Source: Onthophagus taurus
Lineage: Eukaryota; Arthropoda; Insecta; Coleoptera; Scarabaeidae
Assembly (NCBI RefSeq): GCF_036711975.1
Contig: NC_091971.1
Span: 7,571,501 to 7,635,500 of the forward strand
DNA length: 64,000 bases
Reading direction: 5' to 3'
How positions within the stretch are numbered: the stretch's first letter is position 1; the number at the start of each line of letters is the position of its first letter. Made by a program: the position numbers and the translations under genes. Shown here piece after piece: positions 1 to 13,379 of the stretch. The notes under the pieces are model-generated. The model ran no database searches. It had not been told where the DNA came from and saw nothing but the letters and a program-made list of their open reading frames with translations.

Positions 1-394
1 CACCGAACAAAGCAAATAAACGTATCAAAGAAATAAAATATTCATTTGATGGATCGTTTTTATTGACAACTTAATCTTTATCCGTTCGTGTCAGCTTAAT
101 TGTACTTTTTGGGGTAAGGAGGAGGAAGAACTAGATGGCATGCACATTCGCATGTTCTCACGTAGGTACTCAAACTATGGTAAGACATTTCATTCCTTAA
201 TGGAACTTTCATGTTCTGTAACACCAATAAATTCTTATTATCTTAAACCTGTACCAAAAAAGCATCTAAATTTTCTCTTTCAATAATCGATATTGAAACC
301 TTAATATTAAACCCATAAAATTGAAAAAAAGATAATGTGGCATTCGTTTAAGTCTTACGAGGCATGTAAATTAATTTTATTTTAATAGAATTAC

Positions 395-830
395 AATTCA
401 ATATTGTCTCTCTCAAAATAACTTCCTTCTGAAGCCACTGCTGAAGATGGTTCTTACCATTTTCATAGCAGTGCTGAAACTCCAGTACTGGAATAGCCTT
501 CAGCTGATCGGTTACAGCCGTTTGAATGTTTTCGAGTGTCCCAAAATGAGTTCTCTTGAAGTGATTTTTCAATCTCTGGAAGAGGTAAAAGTCACAAGAA
601 CTCAAATCAGGCAAATAAGGAGGTTGAGGAGCCACAGGAATGTTGTTACTGGCCAAAAACTCGTTTATTGAAATTGCTTCGTGATGCAACACCCAGCTGT
701 TCTTGATGTTTGGTGCCACACGAATGATCCTTTTTCGAAGTTTTTCAATAATCTCTCGGTAAGTGTTGATTAACTGTTTGACCTTGAGGCACAAACTGTT
801 TGTGGACGATTCCCTGAATATCAAAAAAAT
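395..830 (-). pseudogene. Mariner transposase C-terminal fragment
   Basis: Reading the minus strand gives the C-terminal half of a mariner (Tc1/mariner superfamily, DD34D) transposase: KNSWVLHHEAISINEFLAS, then QPPYLPDLSSCDFYLF, then HFGTLENIQTAVTDQLKAI. The usual stretch carrying the second catalytic aspartate (LHHDNAPxHTAxS) is collapsed to LHHEAIS, so that Asp is lost. At the upstream edge the homology continues in another frame, a frameshift. The 5' half and terminal repeats are absent. The same family recurs at 49178-49792. Dead relic; family call is confident. Confidence 0.85.
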
Positions 831-1000
831 ATTTTCTGTAAAAATTTCGAATAAACTGTAATTAAACAATTAAACAATCAATTTTTTTAAAAATTATATA
901 TAATTACTTTAATTACCATTAAAGGAATTGCGTCTTTGTTTACTACTTAAAAATAATGTTAAAGCCAAATTGTTTAAAATAAAATAGCAATTTACAGCAT

Positions 1001-1034
1001 TATATATATATATACATATATCCTTTTGTCAGTT
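1001..1034 (+). promoter_or_regulatory. Core promoter of luciferase-like gene (TATA + initiator)
   Basis: A TATATATATATA run at 1001-1012 is followed by TCAGTT at 1029-1034, a good match to the arthropod initiator. This puts the predicted start (A, 1031) about 30 bp downstream of the TATA run and 72 bp before the ATG at 1103. The TA run could also be a plain microsatellite. Spacing and initiator support a promoter; transcription is inferred. Confidence 0.5.
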
Positions 1035-1102
1035 AAAAACAATAGTCGTTGATTTATTGTTAAGTTAAAAGCGGTTTGTTGCGTTCGAATTTTTATTCAA
1101 AC

Positions 1103-2963
1103 ATGGATCGTATATTAAATGGGCCGGATTTTATAACACCGATTCCATTGGTTTCAATTGGAATAAGATTATTTGAAAAATTAAAAGAAAAAGAAGACGA
1201 TGTTTTATACGTAAATTAAATTAGAGGTAAAAATTTTTGTTATTGATTTATACTCGAATTTTAGGTTGATGTTTCAAAAGATACGAAACTTACAAACAAA
1301 GAATTTTTAATTTTATGCTGTAAATTAGCGGAAAGTCTTCGAAATTGTGGGTTTAAAGAAAACGACGTTTTAGCTATTTCCGCGGAAAATAGTATTTATT
1401 ATAATGTTCCCACAGTTGCTGGTTTATTTCTTGGGATGATTACAGGATTTATTAACCAAAATTACACTAAAAGTAATAAATAATTAAATGTTTTTTTAAT
1501 ACTTTATAATATAAAAAATTAAATCATTTTAGATGAATTTTTACACCTTTTGAATATATACCAACCAAAAATCATTTTTATGTCTTCAAAATTACTCCAA
1601 TTCTTTGAATCATCCGATTCAATAAAAATCATAATTTTAGATGAAGAAGTAATTCCAGGTTATGATAACCTAAATATGTTTATTAAAAAATATTGCGAAC
1701 CTAATTTTCTCATCAAAAATTTTAAACCTGTTGATGTAAATACTATTGAGCAAATTGCGTTTATTGCATCATCTTCTGGTACCACCGGTTTATCAAAAGC
1801 TGTTATGATAACTCATGATAACACAGCAATAAGAGTGAATCATATAAGTATGAAGGTTATTTCTAGTACTAGATTTAGTGTTACTTCTAGTTTTTGTTCA
1901 AGACTAAATCAATTAGAGTGATTTTTCTAATTTAAATCATTTAAATACATTTATTTTAGGTGACCCAAGATTTTCTTTAGCAAAAGAAGAAGTTGTTTTA
2001 TTAGTAGTACCAAATTTTCACGCTTTTGGTATATTAGTTAGTATTTGTGGAATTATCAATGGCAATAAACTGGTTATAATGCAAAGATTTGACGAAGAAA
2101 CTTACCTAAAATCCATCGAAAAATATAAAATAACAAATTTACCCATCGTTCCAACGATAATTTACAGGTTAGTTAAAAGTTGTATTCTTAAAGATTATAA
2201 TGTCTCAACGGTCGAGGAAATTCTTTGTGGGAGTACACCACTAAGTGAAAGCGTCGAAAAAGAATTCATCAAATGGTTTCCGAATTTACAAAGTTTTCGT
2301 CAAATTTATGGTTTAACTGAATCAACGTTTGGGATTACTGTAATGCCAACGGGAGAGACAAAATTTGGATCATCGGGGAAAATCGTTCCTGGAATGTCGC
2401 TTTGTATTTGCGATGAATTTGGTAATCGCTTAGGTCCTAATCAACGAGGAGAAATTAATTTAAAAGGTAGAATGGTAACTAAAGGTTATTATCGTAACCC
2501 AAAAGCAACAAAAACCACTTTTATCGACGGTTGGTTACACACCGGAGATGTTGGTTATTACGATGAAGAAGGTTTCGTTTTTATCGTCGATAGACTCAAA
2601 GATTTGATTAAATACAAAGGGTTTCAAGTTCCACCAGCTGAAGTAGAAGGAATTTTAATATCTCATCCAAATGTTAAAGCAGCTTGTGTTGTTGGTAAAC
2701 CAGATGAATTTGCTGGGGAGTTACCAACTGGTTTCGTGGTTAAACAACCAAATTCAAATGTAACTGAAGAGGAATTGATTCAATTCGTAGCTGGTTTGTA
2801 TTAATTTCATTTTAATTCGATTTTTAATCAGTGAAATTATTTATTTTAAGAACGAATTTCAAAAACGAAACATTTACATGGAGGAATTTATTTTTGGGAT
2901 GAGTTACCACTTACAGCTAGTGGCAAAATTCAAAGACACATCCTGAGGGATTCCTTCAAATAA
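1103..2963 (+). CDS. Luciferase-like acyl-CoA synthetase (4-coumarate:CoA ligase-like), 5 exons
   Basis: Exons 1103-1210, 1265-1472, 1533-1847, 1960-2793 and 2851-2963 join in frame to 525 aa, close to beetle luciferases and 4CL-like enzymes (about 540-550 aa). It is an ANL-superfamily enzyme: it activates a carboxylic acid with ATP to an adenylate, then transfers it to CoA. Visible motifs are the phosphate loop SSSGTTGLSKAV (about residue 184, with S in place of the usual P), YGLTES (about 326), GWLHTGD (about 400), DRLKDLIKYKGFQVPPAEVE, and the C-terminal catalytic lysine in TASGKIQR (about 512). Where firefly luciferase has HARDP, with a luciferin-pocket Arg, this protein has HISDP, and HHGFG is replaced by FHAFG. 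A fatty/aromatic acyl-CoA synthetase is therefore likelier than a light-emitting luciferase. The C-terminus is SFK, with no clear SKL-type peroxisome signal. Intron 3 carries a CTAG-repeat fragment. Confidence 0.93.
1857..1905. repeat. CTAG palindromic repeat, fragment in intron 3
   Basis: TTTCTAGTACTAG, then TTAGTGTTACTTCTAG, match the outer arm of the repeat family best seen at 55556-56215. It lies wholly inside intron 3 (1848-1959) of the luciferase-like gene, so it does not affect the protein. Confidence 0.5.
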
Positions 2964-3105
2964 TTATATAGTATTGATTATAAAATGTAATGTGGCATGA
3001 TGAAAATAGAAGTTTTGAAAAATATATCAAATTCTAAACGTTTTAACCCTCTAGGTTTATGGAATCAGTTTAAATTTTGAAAGTTTGGTGAACATATTCA
3101 GAAAA

Positions 3106-3111
3106 AATAAA
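3106..3111 (+). terminator. Poly(A) signal AATAAA
   Basis: AATAAA lies 143 bp after the stop codon of the luciferase-like gene and is the first canonical hexamer downstream. It is the likely 3'-end signal for that transcript. Confidence 0.4.
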
Positions 3112-6100
3112 GAAGTTCGGGATAAATTCCAGGGTTAAGTTTTCAAGTGCGAATAAATCTTCTCTCTGCCCCGGTTATGATATGGGCAAGTTTAAAATCT
3201 AGATTGTAGAAGTATGAAGTTGGTGTAATTTACATTAAGTTGGAAGTTCCCGAAGGCCCATAGGTTACTGCTTTTCTGTTCGCTCTAAAAACTTGTTTCA
3301 AACTTTTATGCATTATTTTAACTCGGAACCATATCGGATTATGTATCGTTAAGAAACACGTTTGGGGATTTTTAATGGCCGTCAAACTTTTCGTAGCCCA
3401 AAAAGCCTTTTTCTTTTTCGTTCGTCGAGGTAAACACAAAGTTAAAGTTTGAGGTAATTAACTTGCGCTATGAATAACAAATCCATCATATCCCGGTTTT
3501 CCTTATTTCGGCTTTTCCGAAGTCCGTTTATACAAACTTTATGCTCCTTAGGATTAAAGGAGCTGATGGAAGCAAGCTTCTGGTGTATTTTAGCGTACTG
3601 AAGCCACATTCGTATCAGCCCGGATCAACGTTTGCTCTCTGATAAGTTTCCCGGTTTCCAATTGGCAGCTACTTAAGGGATTATCCAGTGACCACTGCAT
3701 TAATGGAGTTGCGGAACAGTTACTTAAACTTTTATAATCCTATTTCGGTTTTCCCATCGTTGAAACTCCGATAGCAGCTGTATTTGGTGGAGAAACTCTC
3801 TTAAAAATTTTCTAATTGTTTTCGAATTAAACCGATTAAGTTTGGATTACTGTAAGGAGATATTTTATCTTAACTTTTTTAGGTATATTTAATAATTAAG
3901 AACTTTGTAAAGTTGTTTAATTTGATGTAGATGTTCGTTTAAGGGAGGGTATTGGAAATTGATTTCGTTTGATTGTCTGTTGGATCACTGTTATATAGGC
4001 AAATCGGCTATTGCAACACCTCTTCCTCGTACCGCTTCTCTCTTCTCTTCCATCTCCATTTTCTACTAATTTACGGTTGTACCCGACCAGGAGGAGTAAT
4101 CTGTACGCAGCCAAGATAAGCACGGAGCCGGAGACATGTCCTTAGGGACGAGAGACTCCACCTCTTGAAGTCTCACTTGATTGACAGACACTATCTGCGA
4201 CAGTCAGCTTTGTCTCGCCCTCGGCAACGCGGAGCTTTACCAATAGCTTTCCGGACGCGACCGGGTGCACCCAGTCCTTATCAGTTCCTCTTAATTAAGG
4301 CGGACGTTTCAATTTTGCCGTTAAGCTACTGGTATTTCGGGTACTGAGGTCGCGTCCATTTGATTTGAATTTATTGTGTGTTGCTTCGAATCTAATTACT
4401 TTTGTAGACAAAACCTTCCAACCGAAACAATCCAACATGGTGAATAATTGTCTTCTTTTTGTGACCACCATGAATTTACAGTTTGAAAAAAATATATCAA
4501 AAAAAAAAACAATTATATCTATATATAACGTAAATGTAATAAACGTGTATGCAACGATTTAAAAGTTTTAATAGCAACCTTTATAACATATACACTGCAA
4601 CGGTTGAGTGTAAAGTTAACTGTAGAGTCATGTAACGGTCACGCTTTCTGAATCGTTATTTTGAACCCTTTAAAAGCTCAAATAGTAACCTTTGTAACAA
4701 TGCCAGCGTTACAATTTAATTTAATAACAATGCTTGTTTATGCTTTAGTAACAATCACATCGAAATATTTATATTTTTATGAAATGAAAACTTGAACTTT
4801 CCACGCCATGTTTTATCCTGATATATATAGACATCTGCGGAAACTGCTGCTACTGAGACCCGTTAAAAATCACATTAAACATTTATAAGGTCCCGGCGCT
4901 GTCGAATTTCTCCAAAAGGCGTTCCTTCCATGTTTGAGTTTACCGGTAATCCCTTGTGATGACCTCTCACGGTTCAGTTACAGTACAAGAGCACCTGTGT
5001 CCTGCTCGTGCACCAAGACCGGGATAAAGGATTTACATAAAAGACGTTTTCATTTATTTTTACGGCCCTGTTTCCGTATGCGTTAGAAAAGCTTTGATAT
5101 ATCATATTAAAATATTAATGTTTCAATACTCTCACGCGGATTATTACCACAATAATAACTATAATTCTAATAAATATTGCAAGAAAAGGTCTGAAGATGC
5201 ATGGTTAACCCGAAACTTTCTAGGTCTAGTGTTAGCTTTAGTTTCAATTATTTAGCGTGCATTATTTTATGAAGAATTTAGTTCCATTGTCAAAAGCGAA
5301 CTCACAGCGACTGAGTAAGCGCGTGTACTGAAAGGTTAAAATAAATTTTTAACGTCTCTTTTTATCAATAAAATTAATTCTAATTTATAATTGAATAAAA
5401 ACGGATAACCGAAGAGTGTAATTTCCCGGGGATCACTTATGCATGTAAAAGGTCTTTGGAATTCCGCTGTCACGTCCGTAAGGCGATTGGAACCAATTTT
5501 TCAGTGTGCACATGGTCCGTTCACAAAGAACGGCGTTGACATTGCCTGAATAATCCTTTCATTCAATCCACGAGATAGGTAATTTTCTATTTGAATTGCC
5601 GATAGGTTCTCAAAGGACACCCTCTTGAGTGACGACGAAACGAAAACACGTTAACACCGGCCAGAAAGGGTAAGAGGGACAAGATCTCATTTGCTTTATT
5701 GACCTATGTCCTTTTCAAACTTAGTTCATGTTTTACTTTATACGAACCCAACTCTTAATATACAGTAAATGCTAATAAAACATGTGGATGTAACATAATT
5801 CGATTACATATTTATGATCTTGCTACCCGAATAATTGCTTGTAACCGTTATTTATATGCAAACAATGTTGGTCGCGGACAACATATCCGTTCCAACGTTC
5901 CGGTTTATATGGAAAACCCGAGGGTATTATCAATTATAGATACAATATTCGGTATAAATATTCCCGATTCTAATTAATAGGCCAATATTACCAACATTTC
6001 AACTATCCAATTACTGTACGGTGTATGTCTCTTGTCACTTGCTTGCAAACACAAAACATACAAAACACTTGATTTGTTACTAATTATTCCAATCGAATTA

Positions 6101-9100
6101 ACTATGCACTACAATTAATTAATAATTATTAATCAAATTTGTCTCATTAAACCTCATATATAAATAAATATTTAAAAACGTATCCAATTAATATGCTTAA
6201 TTAAAACAAGTAATTAGAAAATTTCTAAAATTGTCAAACGTTTTCCTGAAAATTTAATTAAAATGATGAAGTGGCAGAAATATTTGCATCGTCGAGCAGG
6301 CTGATAATTGAAATTTCAGCAGTTCTGTAGGCGATTAATGAGGGGAACTCTACTGAATAATAAGATGTGTTCGATTTTATCCTAATTGATTTCCCAATTA
6401 AGTTATTCGAATACTTCGTTCCTATAGATGTTAAGGCGAATGTTGGAATCATGTAGTAATGCACAACTTCATCTTATCCCTGTCTTTAACAAATATAATA
6501 CGGTAATTAAATTGAGTTAGTAGTAAGTAAATTTTAATTTAACGAAAATTGATTTGTAGATTGATATATAATTGAACCGGAAGTCGTCAACTGTTTCTCA
6601 TTAAGATCAATTACTTTTAATTGTTGGAATAAAATGTGATGAGGGATAATTTGACCGTAACTTTCAAAGAAAGTTGCAGGTCCAGCACGACAACGAGACG
6701 TAGAAAGGAACTATTCAACTCGGAAACACCCGAGACGGTAGGAGACAATTTTCAGAAACAGGTTGTCAATTAAAGAGGAAAGAAATTTTATTAGAAGTTC
6801 CTAACTCGAAACTATAGGGCGTAATTCCCTCTATCCGGCGACAAATTACTAACCTAGCCTCCTTCTTTTAAAAACTCGGAAGCGAGCCGACGGCCCGAAG
6901 AAACGGCTGACTCTGCACGCTACTTAACCATTATCCAAAGAACTGCGTCACTACGTGTCTTCGTGGTCGAAATTGTACAAGTCTCTGTATCTTTTCGGTA
7001 ACTTTTCGGGAATTCAAAGGAAGTATCCCAGAAAAATTTAAAAGGTTGGATTTCTGAGGTAAAGATTCCGACTCCATTTGCCAACTTCGTTTCGCAGTGC
7101 TTGAAATCGTCGCCTAAGTTCAAATGGGGAGCTCTTTCTATATCAGTGCAAATATCGTTAGGTTCTATTGAAAGCCCCAGAATTTTAGTGCAAATATACT
7201 TTTTAGAGTAAATCGTAATTTTTCTTATTGACCTTAATTTTATATTCATCATGAACATCAGAGGATGTTATTTCTATTAAAATCTTGTGTAACTTTAATG
7301 GATTTACTATATTAAAATATAATTTTGTAATTTATTAAAATCATTAAGTAATTACAATTTGAAGTAGATATTCAATTAAAATAATATTACCCACAACAAA
7401 GTGTTAATATTCCCTTTTACTTACTTAGTTTCTCTTCAAACTGGTTAACGACCTAACAACATATTTCGTTTTATATTCAACTTGACGCTGACGTGCATAG
7501 CTCATATCTGTATAAGTCTCGAGAGCAAACGCGACGGGCTCGGAGCGCATTGTTTCCAAAATTATCCTTTCTACCTTCGCTTTTATGGCGCGGCATACAA
7601 TATTAACGTTGCACCGCCGTCGCCACTGATGTGTCGGGGCCAAAGGGCCTTCTCGGTTCGCAGAGCAAACAGCCCTTTGGGATTCGCGGTTTGCAACCCG
7701 CACGTGGACAAGAGGTAAAGGGATGCCCGCTACTGTCTGCCAGAAGCAATTGTTCCCTCTCCTGACATGTTTATGACCCGGTTTGGGTCGAACCGTGATC
7801 ATTAGGAAGCCGCTACAATACGAGAACGTCTTCCTCATCTGAAGGATTACAACAGGGGACCGAAATGTCTGAAATGGTTCTAGTTTCATCCGATTAAAAG
7901 CTTGTACTCTATTTAAAAAGTGTTGATTTTTAACTAAATACACAATATATTACATCAAACCGATAAATTATTAATATAGCGATAATAATAAGGAATCTTA
8001 CGTAAATCAAACATGTCATCATCACAGCCACATATCTCCGATATTGATTGAGCCGTTACATTCCTCCATTTCGACAGTTGATGTTAACAGTAATAATACT
8101 AATTTGGTGAGAATTAACCCAATTATGAACAGACGGCCTATGCTACATAATCACTAATCAGTAATGACAAAGCTGCTTCTGTCGAACTCCATTTGTGCAT
8201 CATAAGCATTCAGCGTATTCTCTCGTATCAATGATCCCTAAACAACAATATACGTGGTTGCATTAAATCTTGAAGTAGTTGTTTATAAACGTGCACCTTC
8301 AGCATTTATGAATTCGATATTGATTTATGCTGTCATCGCTGTTGTACCACATGAAAATTCCATTAAGCTGCTTGAACTTCATCGGCATTATTTTAAAATA
8401 CACACGCGATGTTTTTGACTGCAACTCTACGTCAAATGCAAAAGTCATGTATCTAAAGTTCTTCTTTATTTTTCGATAAAATGCATCGTTTAATATTTCC
8501 TTGAAATTGAATTATGTACAATTTAATTTAAAAAGTTTAATGAGTCTGAGGAAATATTGAAATAAAGAGCATTAAATATAAACTGCGTTACTTAAGTAAC
8601 GCAAACAGTAGTAAAGTATTTCCTAGATTTAATTGCAACCTCTGCATTTACATTTACAAGTTTTGTTTCCAGGTACATTTCTGACCCATTTACCGTTTTC
8701 GAGGGAAAATAGAGAAACTTGGTAGGGCAAGGGAGAAGTTTGTCATAAAAGAGGTGCTCTACCGTAAATTTTGGGGTTCTTGCAGTACACAATGTGGATA
8801 AAACAAAACGGGGTTCACCAATAGCGTGCGAAGACCTTTCAGCCGATTAAGCGAGTAACGATTTTAACACATTTCAAAAACTCAAGGCGATTAATAAAAC
8901 TCGGCATTGCGGTAACACATGGTAACATTTCGAGCAGCGGGGAGCTTACCACCTGCAGAGATATTGTGCAACATGGGATGCATGGGTGGGCCCCAGACCA
9001 GAAGTGTTTTTATAAACCCCCTCTGAAGTGGTGGAAACCCCTATATTTGTGAAAGTGTTCGTATTTATATACGGGTTCCTATTAATCTCAGACAATTTAT

Positions 9101-11700
9101 TACCCGACAATTTTTTTTTAAATAATTCTCACAAAATGCAATTGAAAGGTTTAATGAAATATTTACGCTTATTTAAACATAGTGTCTATATTTTTTTCTT
9201 TGCATATACTTTGTTCGCAAGTCTTTGCGTGTCGACATAAATGTTGATCATTTACATATATTTGATCGTTTACAACAGCGTCGGCCGCAGGAAATTATAA
9301 ATGAGTGCATTATACGGGGTTTCTCCTATCTTAGTTGGAAAGTAAAAAAACATTACTTATCGGGACATAAATACACTTTTAGTAAGGTTTTGTACATGAT
9401 CATAAAAACAATTATCATGTAGGCGAATCGACACGAACTATGTAATGTAGGTTGCATGTAATGCATACCGATAAAGTTGTAAATGATTTCTTGATAAAAA
9501 CATCCACTCTCCGACTTCTCTTTCACCCAAACACGATTTTCTTACGATTATTTTACTAATATATAAACATGATATAATTATCGTGCTTTCAGATTTAATG
9601 TATAAGAATTTTCCACGAATTTAGCTATTAATTCGTATTGCATGTTAAGTTCCAATTTCACTAGGATTAGTTATATCGTTGGTTGTTTCTTGATCTTACC
9701 GCCAAATAGTGCAATTTGCGTGACAAGCAATGGCGGTGCCATCTACTAGAACGGAAGGATCGTAAAATTTACATAGTGCGTATTGAGCAGCACGAGGGGT
9801 CGTAATGTAGGTCGAGACAAATTGGGGTTTTCTCGAGGTCGAACAAAGAGGATGCGGATAACGCAAAAGTGCCTAAAAGAGACGTTCGAGTGGTATCAGG
9901 TGCTTATTTATTTATTGCCTGAATTCCGTTCTTGGAAGGACTCAATGGGATGGCCCTGCTTTGGTAAATCATGAGCTTTTCCGCCCTGACAGAAAAAGCT
10001 TCGTTTCGATAACTCAAAGTTCCTTCTGCCCCAGGAATTTCATTACTCACTCGGGTATTTGACATTTCCGGACGGGCTTCTGTTCTTTTAAACTTTCAGC
10101 GGAACTTACTTTCGTGATATATAGTGTATAACGAATAACTAAACTTCAAATAATACCTCAATTTACTCGTACCTCTGGAAAACTGTTAGTTAAATTGGTA
10201 AAATGAGACTAAAAGCTTTGTTGATTGGATTTCATTTTTAAAAAGTTTTTTATAAAAGCAGATATTGTTTTTGTTTCATCAGACATAAAAGTGGCTTTAG
10301 TTTTAATTAGTTCGATCAATCTGGGCAATCACTCTTTTGAGGCAACAGTGAAAAAAGGTAATTTCTACTGTCACGACGATAGCTGAATGCATGGCGGACT
10401 CGGTGAAGTAATAATAATAAATTTACCAGGGTTTAAATTCAATTCACAGTTTGTTTGGCTGCTGCCACTCGAATGTCGACCTATAAATTTCCTACAAGCC
10501 CGTCCGAACCAGTGATGCACCGAGCTTTTTTCAATTAAACGAAAAAAACGAATGAGCTACATGCCTTTTAATGGCGGAATTCTGTTTGGCCCAAAACCGG
10601 CCCATGTCGACAATGTACTTTTGTACTACACAGAAAATAATTCAACGACTATATTATTTTTCTATTAAATAAACAAATAAATGAATCAAAGATTTTAAAC
10701 TTTTATAGTTACATTTTCAAATCTACTTTTTGAAGCACTAAAATGGGTTCCTTCTTCTAGTCTGGAGATGTAGGTCGCAAACATATTCACAATTACCTTA
10801 AAATGAAAATAAAGTAATCAGTAAAAAGGATAAAGTAACAATTTTGATGTTGCTTCATTAATTAGGCCATTAATAATATATGTTGTTATTTGATCAAAAT
10901 TGAAATTGCATGGTATTAAATTGAGTAATACAATTAGTATTGAATTGATTAGAAATTATTAACATCCTAACTAATATTTTATGACATTAATTTAATTAAT
11001 AGCACTATCTAGTATAAATTACCCGTTGACATACACGCCAACTTAACCGCGAATTAACAGCATTAGTTCGCGCCCAAGCTCGCCAACAACGTACAATAAT
11101 TTAGCTCGACGCGCCGGCGTAAAATACACTCCCCTTTGCCCGAAGGTTGGGCTACGTAGTACTCGACAGAACCGACAAAAATGCACCATTCCACCCAACC
11201 ACAGGGTCGAATACATAAAACGTGGAGAGACGGTTATGTTGCTTCCTGCCAGGGGGCGATTTCCTGCCGCCTCTTCAATTGATTCCCATCCGGGCCGGCA
11301 TAAAATGTTTAATGTACGATTGCCGGTGTAGTTCTTGCGCCCTTGAATTAAATAGAAAGCCGAATTTATTGAGATTTAGGTATTATTTCCTTAGACTCGA
11401 GCCGTTTTCTTAAAGGGAAGGCGAACATTTGGTACAAACGCTGAGTTGAATTGGATGAAATGCTCGAAACGTAAACGCAGATAAAGATTCTGAATTTAGT
11501 ACAGCTTTGCTTTTAAACTCATTCCAGGACTATTGTTGTCTACTCAGTTTTATGGCTTTCTTAAATTAAGTTTTATGTTGCGTTAAATTAAATGTATTTT
11601 GCTAGTTTTTTAGCGAGTTAATATCGATCAATTTGATAGTTGGAATCTTTATCTTTTATTGAACTAATTAATAAGCGTTTTACTGTTTATAATTTACAAT
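3112..11700. other. Long gene-poor region, no recognisable gene
   Basis: No reading frame here resembles a known protein and none has a convincing splice pattern. The longest frame, 7425-7943 on the minus strand (172 aa), overlaps an open frame on the other strand in a locally GC-richer patch and shows no domain. The region alternates AT-rich stretches with short GC-richer blocks (about 4100-4340, 7490-7760, 11030-11340). One half-unit of the CTAG repeat is at 5189-5249. Confidence 0.5.
5189..5249. repeat. CTAG palindromic repeat, half unit
   Basis: Reads GGTTAACCCGAAACTTT, then CTAGGTCTAGTGTTAGC, then TTTAGTTTCAATTA. This is the right arm of the repeat: the stem-side GGCTAAACCCGAA, the CTAG arm, and the A/T-rich outer edge. 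Only one arm is present. Confidence 0.6.
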
Positions 11701-11719
11701 TTCCAATACTTCTCCAGTA

Positions 11720-13165
11720 CAATATATGTATGCATCCAAACCATCTACCCTCCTACCCCATCTCCACACCTCCCTCATCCATCTTTTGCTCTCACCTCCT
11801 CTTCCTGCCAATCGCCTCCTCCCTTAGCTCACTACACTCTCTCAGCATGTATTCCAGCGTCTCGCAATCCTCTCCACACAGCCTACACCACCTCTCCACA
11901 TTGTCCGCCTAGTACGTATTCCCTATCTCCTCATTGTCACAGCTGAATCTGGCCACCAATCTATTCCCTTCATCATCCCCCTCCATCAACAGATACTTTG
12001 GCAGTTCCTCTGTCACTATTTCCCCATACCTTACATTATATCTCTCTTCCCGTATCTGTGACCTTGTTTCCTGCCTCTGTATGTCCCTATCTCTCAGGTC
12101 TTTCCACATTTCACTTCTCTCCGCTCTTCTGTTGTCGATCCCAGTTAGTGAATATTCCACTCTCCTATAACATCCTGCAATGCGGTATCACTTCCTCGCA
12201 CTTCACTGCTCTTCTCTCAGCCTCCACGCCTAGTGCATCCACCTTAACCTCCTCTCACTAACCTCACATACCTTGGAGTGTCCCTCACCAACCCTAGTAC
12301 CCATCTCTAATACTTTGTTTGTACATCCTCCTGCAATCCTTGCTCTCTCCATCCCCATACTTCTGCGCCGTACATCATTGTGCTCCTCACCAAGCCCTCA
12401 AACATAACTTTTCTTTATCCCACATCCCTCCCAAAAATTCTCTCCCCCCATCCCCAAGCCTGTCCCATCACACTGTTCGCTCTTTTTTCCATCGCCCACA
12501 CGTGCGACCCGACGTTATTACTTTCCGAAAACCCATATCCCAGGTATGTATTCACTTTCACTTCCTCTACCTCTCTTCCTAGCCACCTCCATTCCTCCTT
12601 CTTTCTTCTCCCCCTTTTGCATAACTTCATGATCTTTGTCTTCTCGACGTTTACCTCCAAATATTTCTCGAGAGACCTCATCATCTCCTTCATCTCGCGG
12701 ACACCCTTGTCTCAATCCCTTCGTCGTCCAGAATACTTCGCTTAACTCTACCCCCACATTAACCTTGTCCATCGTCCCCCTGTACGTCTCGTTCACTCTT
12801 TCTATCAGCTGTTTTGTGATACCTCTCCTAATCATTTTTTCCCACATCTTCCCTCTATCCACATTATCAAATGCCGCCATCAGGTCTATGGACAATGCAT
12901 ACAACATTCCTCCCCTTCTTGTTCAATTCCCTATCTGCCAAGTTTTTCAATATGTATATATTGTCAATTGCCCCTCTTCCCTTCCTGAATCCCGCCTGTG
13001 CATCCGGCAAAAACTCCCCCCTCTCCATTTCCTCTTCCAATTTCGCCAGCAGTACCTTTGCATATATTTTAAATGTAGTGTCTAACAGAGTGATCTATAA
13101 TTGTCCACCACCCTTTTACTCCCCTTTTTATACATATTATCCCCATCCTCCACCTGTCTGGATCT
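11720..13165 (-). mobile_element. Non-LTR retrotransposon fragment (reverse transcriptase and C-terminal zinc knuckle), broken
   Basis: Pieces read in order on the minus strand. About 13110-12700: ITLLDTTFKIYAKVLLAKLE, DAQAGFRKGRGAIDN, SIDLMAAFDNVDRGKMW and GLRQGCP (reverse transcriptase domains). Then, after a deletion and frameshift at about 12690-12705, LEVNVEKTKIMK and NTYLGYGF. At 12160-11909 there is a late C-terminal segment (RYNVRYGEIVTEELPKYLL). At about 11905-11790 the end is WCRLCGEDCETLEYMLREC, a cysteine knuckle whose usual His is Tyr. The deletion removes the block that should hold the YADD catalytic motif, so the element is dead. I cannot fix the clade. A CTAG palindrome begins just beyond its upstream edge. 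Confidence 0.85.
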
Positions 13166-13199
13166 TTTATTGAATTAAAATTAGAAATAACATTCGCAC

Positions 13200-13375
13200 C
13201 ATCACTAGAACTAGAAAGTCTTGGGGTTTAGCCGTGCGTCTGAAGACGAAGACGTCTTGTGTTAGTTCTAGTTTTAGTGCAGCAAATATATGGAACAACC
13301 TGGCGCTGAATAACAACTAAAACTAGAACTAACACTATCACTAGAACTAACATTAGACTTAGTACTAGAAACATT
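13200..13375. repeat. CTAG palindromic repeat
   Basis: Contains CACTAGAACTAGAAAGTC, then GGTTTAGCCGTGCGTCTGA, then AGACGTCTTGTGTTAG, then a second arm AACTAAAACTAGAACTAAC. The GTGCGTCTgaAGACG core is the loop end of the hairpin seen in other copies. The copy is rearranged. It abuts the upstream edge of the broken non-LTR element. Confidence 0.7.
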
Positions 13376-13379
13376 CATC

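Noticed and set aside
7425..7943. 172-codon minus-strand open frame, the longest in the desert
   Set aside because: It lies in a locally GC-richer patch, overlaps an open frame on the other strand, and shows no domain, signal or splice evidence.
11640..13173. Several Ser/Pro/Leu-rich plus-strand open frames
   Set aside because: They are the antisense of the non-LTR reverse transcriptase; the purine-rich coding strand gives pyrimidine-rich, stop-poor frames.
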